Part shown: in pieces, positions 1 through 5,609 of the stretch
Layout of the letters: every line of letters begins with the position of its first letter
Position numbering within the stretch: position 1 is the stretch's first letter
From: Oscillospiraceae bacterium
GTDB lineage: Bacteria; Bacillota; Clostridia; Oscillospirales; Ruminococcaceae
Assembly: GCA_022511485.1 (NCBI GenBank)
Contig: JAFLUJ010000052.1
Coordinates: 1-5,609, forward strand
Length of the DNA stretch: 5,609 bases
Reading direction: 5' to 3'
Translations under genes and position numbers: made by a program
The notes under the pieces: model-generated
The model's input: the letters and a program-made list of their open reading frames with translations, nothing else
What the model was told of the DNA's origin: nothing
The model's database searches: none

Positions 1-12
1 AGGAAGTCGTTC

Positions 13-128
13 AATACTAATCCCGCCAAAACTGTAGGTTTTGGCAAGCCGCCTATTTCAGGCGGTTCAAAAAATAGACTTTGTCTATTTTTTGACTTAG
101 GATTAGTATTAATAATCGGGATTAGTAT
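13..128 (+). repeat. Multi-hairpin leader element with competing inverted repeats
   Basis: Three hairpins stand in a row. The first pairs 25-32 with 38-45 (GCCAAAAC/GTTTTGGC). The second pairs 49-54 with 60-65 (CCGCCT/AGGCGG). The third pairs 67-79 with 83-95, a perfect 13-bp stem with a 3-nt loop. An outer stem pairs 13-23 with 100-110 (AATACTAATCC/GGATTAGTATT), giving a cloverleaf-like four-way junction. The same left arm, as 14-25, also pairs perfectly over 12 bp with 117-128 (ATACTAATCCCG/CGGGATTAGTAT), so two outer folds exclude each other. The second fold ends 7 nt before the ribosome binding site of the lipoprotein gene. It may be a cis-acting 5' leader, or an interspersed, MITE-like intergenic repeat. 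The pairings are seen directly; the role is unknown, and I do not recognise a named riboswitch class. Confidence 0.7.
81..109 (+). promoter_or_regulatory. Weak candidate promoter for the lipoprotein gene
   Basis: TTGTCT at 81-86 and TAGTAT at 104-109 are separated by 17 bp and resemble sigma-A -35 and -10 boxes. The -35 lies in the loop and right arm of the 13-bp hairpin and the -10 lies in the right arm of the outer repeat, so the match may be fortuitous. A start near 116 would leave a 5' leader of about 35 nt without the upstream hairpins. If the real promoter lies before the window, the whole structure would be transcribed. Confidence 0.25.
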
Positions 129-149
129 GACTAAAAAGGAGGATTTTTT

Positions 150-2474
150 ATGAGAAGAATTGCCATAATTTTCGGACTGCTGACGATGCTTCTGCTGACC
201 GGCTGCGAATCCGATGATGTAATGTCCGGAATATCGGAAACTATAGACACGCTTCCGGAGGAGCAGGAAACAGATACAGATGAAAAACCCGAATATATAT
301 TTGATTGGGAAGTCACCGAAAAGAAAGAAAACGATCCCGATGATGAACAGGAGCAGACAGACCGCAGCAGCCCGTACAAAGGTCCTGATGATTTTTATAT
401 AAATGTTACCGACTGCAATGGTGATGAAAAGACCATTTTTTATATGTGCGGCGATGAGGAAAATGATACCAGTGTGTATATGCAGGATAAAATGGACGAT
501 CCGGAGTCTCATTTCGGATATATAAGCGTCCTTTCACAGGATCTGCCCGCAAAGACAGACAGCGCTTTTTTCGGCGAGGAACTGAAAAAATTTGCGGATC
601 AGGCGTACATGGGATATGCCGCTATTTCATATTTCTATGCCGACAACGGTTTCTCCTCTTCAAGTCAGACGGTGGATGTCAACACAGACCCCGAAAAATT
701 TGAAAAGCTGATGGATGCTATATGCTCCTTTGAACCGGAGTATGTCCCTGAGCTTATGGAGGAACAGTCCGGGGAGGGAAACAGTGCTGTAAATTCTACT
801 GTTCATGTTTATGATAGTACCGTAAACGGAAATTATGATATGCGTTATCCGCTCAGCTCTCTGAATATATATCCGGGAAATATTGAGCATTACCCTAATA
901 TAACGACCGCTACTATGGCAAGTCTGCACTCTGTTCCGTCCATAAACTTTTCTTTCAGCAGATACGGCAGCAAGGCGATCGGACGAATGAGGGTCTATGA
1001 TTATCGGGAGATCCAGAAGCTTACCCTGTCCAAAAAGCAGCCTCCCTCTCCGGAGGAGCTTGAAAAGGCTTATTATGAAAGTACATATTATATTTCCGAC
1101 TGGTTCTACATCGACGATACCGAATTTTACGACTGCGCCCTGAAATATGTGCTGCTGAGTGAGGATAACGAGTTTCCGGGAATAAAGCAGAAAAGCACCT
1201 TTGACGGATACGACTCACAGGCGGGATTTTCGGAAAACATTGCTGCACATCTGAATACCTCCGGCAAAATACCGGACGGCTACGAGACTGCACAGTTCAG
1301 AAATATTTATTTTGTCATTCCCAAGGACGGAAAAATAATGATGAACGGCGACGCCATGTTTATGTGGGAAAATAATGACGATGCTGAAATAGTATTCCGC
1401 GTATCCAAGACCGTCAGTGGAGGAAGCCGCTCGGAAACCATTGTATCCGAGGTGGGAAAATACAACAATGAATACAGCAGATACCGGTCGTTATATGATG
1501 AGACCCAGCATTACTACTGGGACGAGGTTTCCTTCCACGATACAGAGGGAAACAACTGGATAGCTGCATTCAAGCTGAACTCCGACAAGCGTACCGATGA
1601 GTACGATACAATGGTCAGAAATGTTCTGGGAAGCATTTCTTTATACGATCCCGGCGAGCAAAGGGAGGACGTAAAAATAAAGCTTGCATCAGAGCCAAGC
1701 GTCTATGCGGACAGCTCAGAGCTGGCAGGCAGCAATTCAGACAGAGGAAACTCCTATATAGCATACTATCCCGATATGATGCTTGTAACATTTTATGCAC
1801 TTGACTGGAACAATAACTATGATACCGGATTTGAATGTTATCTTGAAAAACGGGAAGCTGACGGTCAGTGGTACAGAGTAGAGCCTCTTGGCGGCGGCAT
1901 AACTCAGGTAAACAACGGATCTGGACATTTCTACAATGTTTTTGAAAGCGGCAGACAGCACGTGACCTTTGACCTTGCGGCATATCCTCTGCTCCCTCCC
2001 GGATATTACAGGATCGTTAAGCCTTTCTGGGAGGAAGGCAGCGACGATCACCATCAGTATGCAGCGTTTTTTGAATTTAAAATGAGCGAGGTCGCAGGCT
2101 ACGGCAGCGGGATAACAGCAAGCGCAAAATGCGGTCAGGAGACATATCCGTCAAACGTCAGGGAGATAACCTATACCGTCGAAGTCGATGGTAATTCGTT
2201 TGTGATCAGTGATATAGCAGATATTGAACGTCTTGAAAACGGAGAATGGGTCTCTGTAAGGACGAAACCGCTGCGGTTAAATTCCATCGGCGGAAGCTAC
2301 TCCCTGAGATTTTCCGGCATGGAGGAGACCATAGACACAGGCAGCTTTGACCTTTCAGAGCCGGGGGAATATCGCATACGGATTTCCGTCGGCGCGTATG
2401 ACTATGAAACAGATGAAAATATGTTTGTTGATAATTACGATACAGTGTACGCGTACTTTAAGATCAGTTCATAA
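150..2474 (+). CDS. Secreted lipoprotein of unknown function with two C-terminal Ig-like domains
   Basis: This 774-aa protein has a type II signal peptide: basic MRR, a hydrophobic stretch to residue 16, and a lipobox LTGC with the lipidated cysteine at position 19. It should therefore be anchored to the outer face of the membrane. Residues ~20-75 are a disordered Asp/Glu-rich linker. Residues ~76-505 form a large region rich in Tyr, Asp and Ser that I cannot assign. Residues ~510-647 read like a bacterial Ig-like domain of the kind found in Firmicutes lipoproteins (PF20251, Big_14), with YLEKREADGQWYRV followed by LLPPGYYRIVKPF. Residues ~648-774 repeat the pattern (ERLENGEWVSV, then SEPGEYRIRISV), suggesting a second such domain. 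The start has AAGGAGG at 136-142, 7 nt upstream. The next gene begins 15 bp after the stop. No catalytic motif is visible; a binding or envelope role is inference only. Confidence 0.9.
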   Translation: MRRIAIIFGLLTMLLLTGCESDDVMSGISETIDTLPEEQETDTDEKPEYIFDWEVTEKKENDPDDEQEQTDRSSPYKGPDDFYINVTDCNGDEKTIFYMCGDEENDTSVYMQDKMDDPESHFGYISVLSQDLPAKTDSAFFGEELKKFADQAYMGYAAISYFYADNGFSSSSQTVDVNTDPEKFEKLMDAICSFEPEYVPELMEEQSGEGNSAVNSTVHVYDSTVNGNYDMRYPLSSLNIYPGNIEHYPNITTATMASLHSVPSINFSFSRYGSKAIGRMRVYDYREIQKLTLSKKQPPSPEELEKAYYESTYYISDWFYIDDTEFYDCALKYVLLSEDNEFPGIKQKSTFDGYDSQAGFSENIAAHLNTSGKIPDGYETAQFRNIYFVIPKDGKIMMNGDAMFMWENNDDAEIVFRVSKTVSGGSRSETIVSEVGKYNNEYSRYRSLYDETQHYYWDEVSFHDTEGNNWIAAFKLNSDKRTDEYDTMVRNVLGSISLYDPGEQREDVKIKLASEPSVYADSSELAGSNSDRGNSYIAYYPDMMLVTFYALDWNNNYDTGFECYLEKREADGQWYRVEPLGGGITQVNNGSGHFYNVFESGRQHVTFDLAAYPLLPPGYYRIVKPFWEEGSDDHHQYAAFFEFKMSEVAGYGSGITASAKCGQETYPSNVREITYTVEVDGNSFVISDIADIERLENGEWVSVRTKPLRLNSIGGSYSLRFSGMEETIDTGSFDLSEPGEYRIRISVGAYDYETDENMFVDNYDTVYAYFKISS

Positions 2475-2489
2475 CAGAGGGAGGTCAAT

Positions 2490-2951
2490 ATGCATAATAA
2501 AAAAGCTTCAAAGAAAATGATCTTTATACCTTTGGTTATACTATGTGCGGCAGTAATAGCTTTGTTACTGTGTTATATCAATATTCATTGGTGGAAGATC
2601 AGATCCGCCGGTGAGATAAAAAGCATTGGCGTAAGGCTTGGACTTGATAACGGTTATAAGGACATAACAATTACCGACAGCGCTGAAATTGAATATATAA
2701 GAAATATGGCGGCTGACATTCAGGATGAGTTTAATTTTTTTGGCGCTAAGATCCGTGATGCTGAATACTTTCAGTCGGATGCACATATTTGTTTGCTTTT
2801 TAATTATAGTGACGGTCGGAAACAGGAATTTTGGGTGCAGAAAAACTCCGCTGTTGGTTTTATGGGACAGGATTACTACTGGAAATATATTCGTATGGAT
2901 AACGTAAATACAAATGAACTGTACGATTATTTTCAGGAAGATCTCATTTGA
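2490..2951 (+). CDS. Small single-pass membrane protein of unknown function
   Basis: The 153-aa product starts with a Lys-rich cytoplasmic tip (residues 1-9), has one strongly hydrophobic segment at ~11-32, and then a ~120-residue domain predicted to lie outside the membrane. That domain has alternating strand-like and helix-like stretches: GEIKSIGVRL, KDITITDSAEIEYIRNMAAD, HICLLFNYSDGRKQEFWV, and a final NTNELYDYFQEDL. This order recalls small DUF5301-like Firmicutes proteins, but I could not verify membership. GGGAGG at 2479-2484, 5 nt before the ATG, supports the start. It lies 15 bp behind the lipoprotein gene with no terminator between, so the two are probably one transcript and may act together at the cell surface. 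Its composition is more AT-rich than its neighbours: two 60-base rows I counted have 20 and 22 G+C, against 31 and 41 in two rows of recA. Confidence 0.8.
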   Translation: MHNKKASKKMIFIPLVILCAAVIALLLCYINIHWWKIRSAGEIKSIGVRLGLDNGYKDITITDSAEIEYIRNMAADIQDEFNFFGAKIRDAEYFQSDAHICLLFNYSDGRKQEFWVQKNSAVGFMGQDYYWKYIRMDNVNTNELYDYFQEDLI

Positions 2952-2983
2952 CGAAAAAAATATCATAAATTTCTCAAAACCTA

Positions 2984-3012
2984 TTGACATACAGCCATAA
3001 AAATGGTAAAAT
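2984..3012 (+). promoter_or_regulatory. Strong sigma-A promoter for recA-recX
   Basis: A perfect -35 TTGACA (2984-2989) is followed by a 17-bp spacer and a -10 TAAAAT (3007-3012) with an extended TGG just before it (3004-3006). Transcription should start near 3019-3020, leaving a leader of about 35 nt before the recA ATG. The spacer holds a small inverted repeat, CCAT at 2995-2998 and ATGG at 3003-3006. Nothing upstream looks like a terminator for the preceding gene. Confidence 0.88.
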
Positions 3013-3018
3013 AGAAAC

Positions 3019-3032
3019 AGAATAAATGTTCG
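3019..3032 (+). promoter_or_regulatory. Candidate LexA (SOS) box at the recA transcription start
   Basis: AGAATAAATGTTCG matches the Bacillus-type LexA/DinR operator CGAACATATGTTCG at 11 of 14 positions. The right half-site TGTTCG is intact and the left half-site is degenerate (AGAAT for CGAAC). It begins 7 bp after the -10 box and covers the predicted start, where a bound repressor would block initiation. SOS control of recA by LexA is well established in Firmicutes; use of this particular site is inference. Confidence 0.6.
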
Positions 3033-3042
3033 ATTTTTGTAT

Positions 3043-3047
3043 GGAGG
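3043..3047 (+). promoter_or_regulatory. Ribosome binding site that fixes the recA start
   Basis: GGAGG sits 7 nt before the ATG at 3055. An in-frame TTG at 3037 would add six residues, but it lies upstream of this site and has none of its own, so the ATG giving MADSKKK is the real start. Confidence 0.9.
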
Positions 3048-3054
3048 AATTTTT

Positions 3055-4287
3055 ATGGCTGATTCAAAGAAAAAAGCCGACGGCAAAAAGGAGTCGGTAG
3101 TAAAGCTCACCAGTACAGAGGAAAAGAAAAAAGCGCTGGACGCAGCTATCCAGCATATAGAAAAGCAGTACGGCAAGGGAGCGGTAATGAAGCTGGGACA
3201 GGCAGCAGATTACAACGTGGACGCTATCCCTACCGGTTCTATGACGCTGGATATGGCTCTTGGTATAGGAGGCGTCCCAAGAGGACGTATTGTTGAAATA
3301 TTCGGACCGGAAAGCTCCGGTAAGACCACCGTTGCTTTGCAGATCGTTGCGGAGGCTCAGAAAATGGGCGGAGAAGTTGCTTTCGTGGACGTTGAACACG
3401 CCCTTGACCCTGTTTACGCCCGTGCTCTGGGAGTTGACATCGACAATATGTTGGTGTCTCAGCCGGACAGCGGCGAACAGGCTCTGGAGATCGCGGAGGC
3501 TCTGGTGCGCTCCGGCGCGCTGGACGTTATTGTCCTGGACTCTGTTGCTGCTATGGTAACCAAAGCTGAAATTGACGGCGATATGGGAGATACCCATGTA
3601 GGTCAGCTTGCAAGGCTTATGTCACAGGCAATGCGCAAGCTTACATCTGTTATTTCCAAGTCAAACTGCGTGGCTATCTTCATTAACCAGATACGTGAGA
3701 AGATCGGCGTTATTTACGGCAATCCCGAAACTACTCCCGGCGGTCGCGCCCTGAAATTCTACAGCTCGGTGCGTATCGACGTCCGCAAAGGCGAGGCTAT
3801 AAAGAACGGCTCTGAGATCATCGGAAGCAGAACTAAGTGTAAGGTAGTAAAAAATAAGGTATCCCCTCCCTTCAAGGAAGCGGAGTTCGATCTGCTGTTC
3901 GGTCAGGGAATTTCCCGTACCGGCGAGGTAGTTGATATTGCCGTCGATCTGGACATCATACACAAAAGCGGTGCATGGTTCTCCTATAACGGAGATAAGA
4001 TAGGTCAGGGACGTGAAAATACCAAGGAGTGGCTGAAAAATAATCCGGAGGTCATGAAGGAGATCGAGGATCAGATAAAAGCTAAGTCAGACGAAGTTGA
4101 TATGCTTTCAAAGAAAAGCAAGAAGACCTCCGCTGCTGAAAGTGCGGCAGCGGCAGCAGCAGAGGCTGCAACGGCGGCGGAAACTCCTGCATCGCCGTCC
4201 GGTTCTGCATCAGCGAAAAAGCCGGCTGTGGACGTCACAATTGATGCAGAAGACGATTTTGAGGAATTTACTCCTGTCGTTAAATAG
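3055..4287 (+). CDS. recA: RecA recombinase, DNA-dependent ATPase and LexA co-protease
   Basis: RecA polymerises on single-stranded DNA, drives homologous pairing and strand exchange, and triggers LexA self-cleavage in the SOS response. This 410-aa protein has the full core, offset by 18 residues from E. coli numbering: Walker A GPESSGKT at 84-91, catalytic Glu at 114 in VEHALDP, Walker B VIVLD at 158-162, the Gln switch in FINQIREK at 212, and DNA-binding loop L2 with GNPETTPGGR at 222-231. Before the core is a Lys-rich extension (MADSKKKADGKK). After it comes an unusual Ala-rich tail from ~360 to ~395, then an acidic end DAEDDFEEFTPVVK. The E. coli protein is about 352 aa, so the extra length is all terminal. 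It has its own strong promoter with a likely LexA box, and recX follows after 11 bp. Identity is certain; the role of the long tail is unknown. Confidence 0.99.
   Translation: MADSKKKADGKKESVVKLTSTEEKKKALDAAIQHIEKQYGKGAVMKLGQAADYNVDAIPTGSMTLDMALGIGGVPRGRIVEIFGPESSGKTTVALQIVAEAQKMGGEVAFVDVEHALDPVYARALGVDIDNMLVSQPDSGEQALEIAEALVRSGALDVIVLDSVAAMVTKAEIDGDMGDTHVGQLARLMSQAMRKLTSVISKSNCVAIFINQIREKIGVIYGNPETTPGGRALKFYSSVRIDVRKGEAIKNGSEIIGSRTKCKVVKNKVSPPFKEAEFDLLFGQGISRTGEVVDIAVDLDIIHKSGAWFSYNGDKIGQGRENTKEWLKNNPEVMKEIEDQIKAKSDEVDMLSKKSKKTSAAESAAAAAAEAATAAETPASPSGSASAKKPAVDVTIDAEDDFEEFTPVVK
4132..4179 (+). repeat. GCN triplet-rich tract encoding the RecA Ala-rich linker
   Basis: Most codons here are GCN (GCG, GCA, GCT), including six Ala codons in a row at 4144-4161 (RecA residues 364-369). 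The run stays in frame and encodes a flexible linker between the RecA core and its acidic tip. Such near-repeats can gain or lose triplets by slippage without shifting the frame, so its length may vary between strains. That variation is inference. Confidence 0.6.
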
Positions 4288-4298
4288 GAGCTTACACA

Positions 4299-4919
4299 AT
4301 GATAGTAACAGAAATATCTCAGTACAAGGGAAGCACGATGTGCGTAGTTTTTGACGACGACAGACGGATATACATTCACAGTAAAATACTGACCGAATAC
4401 CATCTGAAAGAGGGTATGGACGTTCCCGAGGCAGCGGTGGAGGAGATCGTGGAAGCAAACGATTACCGCAGAGCACGGGAACGTGCTTTGTATCTGCTTG
4501 ACGTCCGGGATTACAGCTTCATGGAGATGTATGAAAAGCTGATAAATAACTACTCCGAGGAGATAAGTCTGCGGGTCTGCAAAAGTCTTGCGGAGACCCG
4601 TCTTATCAACGACAGGCGTTATGCGGAAGCCCGTGCCCGGGAGCTTTTTGAAGTAAAAAGGGTGGGGGTCTACAAAGTCCGGCAGGAGTTGAAACGCAGG
4701 GGTATCCCGGACAGCATAATCGAAGAAGTCGTAGAAGAATACTCAGATGAAGATGACAGCCTTGCCCGTCTGGAGGAGCTTGTTGAGAAAAAATACGAGC
4801 GTTATCTGACGGATGAAAAAGGTGTAAAGAAGGTTCGGAATGCTCTGCTCAGGCAGGGATACAGCTACAGTGAGATAAACGCTGTACTTGACCTGTATGA
4901 TCTTGATTTTACGGAATGA
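4299..4919 (+). CDS. recX: RecX, regulator of RecA filaments
   Basis: RecX binds in the groove of RecA filaments and limits their growth and activity, balancing SOS induction and recombination in the cytoplasm. The 206-aa product has a ~50-residue N-terminal part with strand character (KGSTMCVVFDDDRRIYIHS), then the three-helix tandem repeats typical of the family. Repeat 1 runs from about residue 53 (RARERALYLLDVRDYS), repeat 2 includes RLINDRRYAEARARELF near 100-117, and repeat 3 includes GVKKVRNALLRQGYSYSEI near 174-192. The length is normal for Firmicutes RecX. AGGAG at 4286-4290 overlaps the recA TAG stop and sits 8 nt before the ATG, so translation is probably coupled to recA. No separate promoter is seen. 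Confidence 0.95.
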   Translation: MIVTEISQYKGSTMCVVFDDDRRIYIHSKILTEYHLKEGMDVPEAAVEEIVEANDYRRARERALYLLDVRDYSFMEMYEKLINNYSEEISLRVCKSLAETRLINDRRYAEARARELFEVKRVGVYKVRQELKRRGIPDSIIEEVVEEYSDEDDSLARLEELVEKKYERYLTDEKGVKKVRNALLRQGYSYSEINAVLDLYDLDFTE

Positions 4920-4925
4920 AAAATT

Positions 4926-4959
4926 TTTCCTTGTCAGTTTAATGACGGGGAAATTTTTT
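4926..4959 (+). terminator. Intrinsic terminator of the recA-recX operon
   Basis: An 11-bp stem pairs 4926-4936 with 4943-4953, includes two G-T pairs, and has the 6-nt loop GTTTAA. It is followed directly by six T residues (4954-4959). It begins 7 bp after the recX stop. An A-run at 4919-4923 can pair with the T tract, so the element may also work in the opposite direction. Confidence 0.82.
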
Positions 4960-5002
4960 ATATATTTTGCGTGATACTTTAACATAACTTCCCTTAAATA
5001 TA

Positions 5003-5034
5003 ATGGCATATCTCCGCGAAAAATAGTATAAAAT
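5003..5034 (+). promoter_or_regulatory. Candidate promoter for the CmpB-family gene
   Basis: ATGGCA at 5003-5008 matches the -35 consensus at 4 of 6 positions. It is followed by an 18-bp spacer and TATAAA at 5027-5032, overlapping TAAAAT at 5029-5034. It lies between the recX terminator and the next gene, where a promoter is needed. The -10 is convincing and the -35 is weak. The sequence from the -10 to the ribosome binding site resembles that of recA (see findings). Confidence 0.55.
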
Positions 5035-5074
5035 ACAAATCAAATTATGTCGATTTTTATTTCGGAGGTAAGCT

Positions 5075-5509
5075 ATGCCAAAAGCTGTTGAAAATCTTGT
5101 ACTGTTCCTTTTCGGAGGAGTACTATACTCAATGATAGAGGTTCTCGGCAGGGGATACACTCACTGGAGCATGACCATTACCGGAGGGCTCTGCCTTGTA
5201 CTTCTGTACCGACACTTCATTGCCCGTCCCAATGACCCGCTGCTTATGAAATGTCTTTTCGGAGCTATCGTCATAACTCTGTTGGAGTTCATAGCCGGCT
5301 GCATTGTAAATCTGTGGCTTGGCTGGAATGTCTGGGACTACTCGGAGCTGATGTTCAATCTTTACGGACAGATATGTCTCCCATTTTCTGTGCTGTGGTT
5401 TCTGCTGACTATGCCGGTGGTTGCTCTCACTGAGCTTTTCAGCCGGCGTTTTAACGAGATCAGACATTCATACACTTATTTACAGGAAGCAGAACGCCGT
5501 CCGGCTTAA
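5075..5509 (+). CDS. ABC_trans_CmpB-family integral membrane protein (putative ABC transporter permease)
   Basis: The 144-aa product is almost entirely membrane-embedded, with four hydrophobic segments at about residues 7-25, 33-49, 57-83 and 95-122 and a short basic C-terminal tail. Family-like features are an acidic residue inside the third segment (LLEFIAG, Glu71), the short motif WDYS at 87-90, and NLYGQICLPFSVLWFLL at 95-111. These fit Pfam PF06541, common in Clostridia and named a putative ABC transporter permease although it has no ATPase domain and its function is not established. GGAGG at 5064-5068, 6 nt before the ATG, fixes the start. The gene is monocistronic, between the recX terminator and its own. 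No partner ATPase gene lies in the window, so a transport role should be treated with caution. Confidence 0.85.
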   Translation: MPKAVENLVLFLFGGVLYSMIEVLGRGYTHWSMTITGGLCLVLLYRHFIARPNDPLLMKCLFGAIVITLLEFIAGCIVNLWLGWNVWDYSELMFNLYGQICLPFSVLWFLLTMPVVALTELFSRRFNEIRHSYTYLQEAERRPA

Positions 5510-5527
5510 AACACCGGACGGTTTTTT
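5497..5527 (+). terminator. Intrinsic terminator overlapping the end of the CmpB-family gene
   Basis: A perfect 8-bp GC-rich stem pairs CCGTCCGG (5497-5504) with CCGGACGG (5514-5521). The 9-nt loop contains the TAA stop codon, and six T residues follow (5522-5527). The left arm therefore encodes the last residues of the protein (RRPA). The minus-strand continuation lacks a T run, so it should work in one direction only. Confidence 0.92.
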
Positions 5528-5553
5528 CTGATTAAATAGATAAATCATAATTT

Positions 5554-5572
5554 GCGGGGAAGCCCCCGCGGG
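5554..5572. repeat. GC-rich hairpin in the right-edge intergenic region
   Basis: GCGGGG (5554-5559) pairs with CCCCGC (5564-5569) around the loop AAGC. The overlapping self-complementary CCCGCGGG (5565-5572) offers an alternative pairing. No T run follows on either strand, so it is not a simple terminator. It stands out in an AT-rich setting and is followed by TACCCCACCG. It may belong to an interspersed repeat or an element continuing beyond the window. No gene is supported between 5528 and 5609. Confidence 0.5.
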
Positions 5573-5609
5573 CAGATTCTACCCCACCGTTAGTAAAATC
5601 AAGAGATTT

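Noticed and set aside
67..95. 13-bp hairpin with T-rich right arm as an intrinsic terminator
   Set aside because: The T run is inside the stem and no free T tract follows it.
13..110. Cloverleaf-like fold with GGTTCAAA at 64-71, suggesting a tRNA
   Set aside because: The arms have wrong lengths, the GGTTCAAA is split between two hairpin stems rather than a T-loop, and there is no plausible anticodon arm or acceptor end.
13..128. CRISPR-like repeats
   Set aside because: Only two direct copies of a 10-bp unit are present, 19 bp apart, with no regular spacers and no cas gene.
3037..3054. Upstream TTG as the recA start, adding MYGGIF
   Set aside because: It overlaps the GGAGG ribosome binding site that serves the ATG at 3055 and has no site of its own; MADSKKK is a normal RecA N-terminus.
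2565..3176. 203-codon open frame on the minus strand
   Set aside because: It lies opposite the membrane-protein gene, the recA promoter and the start of recA, has no credible ribosome binding site, and its translation looks like no known family.
3064..3597. 177-codon open frame on the minus strand inside recA
   Set aside because: A shadow of recA coding bias; the + frame contains all RecA motifs.
5532..5609. Minus-strand open frame of 25 codons ending in TAA at 5534-5532, as the tail of a convergent gene
   Set aside because: It is too short to exceed chance, runs through a GC-rich hairpin, and has no terminator after it on the minus strand.

Overview
The window looks like a chromosomal piece of a low- to mid-GC Gram-positive bacterium of the Clostridia. 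A Ruminococcus-like (Oscillospiraceae) source is my best guess. The signs are strong GGAGG ribosome binding sites 5-8 nt before every start, sigma-A type promoters, a Bacillus-type LexA half-site in front of recA, a recA-recX pair, a RecA ending in an acidic DDFEEFTP tail, and secreted proteins with Ig-like domains. The genus is inference, not something the sequence proves.

Layout, all genes on the + strand. (1) Bases 1-149 hold a highly structured leader or intergenic element: three tandem hairpins enclosed by an outer inverted repeat whose left arm has two competing right-arm partners. (2) 150-2474 encodes a 774-aa lipoprotein of unknown function with two C-terminal Ig-like domains. (3) 2490-2951, 15 bp further on, encodes a 153-aa single-pass membrane-anchored protein of unknown function and is probably co-transcribed with it. 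(4) 2952-3054 carries a near-consensus promoter with a candidate LexA box over the predicted transcription start. (5) recA (3055-4287) and recX (4299-4919) form a tight SOS/recombination operon closed by an intrinsic terminator at 4926-4959. (6) 5075-5509 has its own promoter and terminator and encodes a four-helix membrane protein of the ABC_trans_CmpB (putative ABC transporter permease) family. (7) The last ~80 bases hold a GC-rich hairpin and no supported gene.

RecA is the strand-exchange ATPase and LexA co-protease. RecX, made from the same message, restrains RecA filaments. The lipoprotein and its small membrane neighbour are a separate surface-associated unit with no evident link to DNA repair. 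No clear terminator lies between that unit and recA, so some read-through into recA is possible.

I found no CRISPR array, transposase, tRNA, rRNA or convincing new system. The least explained parts are the competing-arm structure upstream of the lipoprotein, the lipoprotein/membrane-protein pair, the resemblance between the recA and CmpB-family leader sequences, and the hairpin at the right edge.
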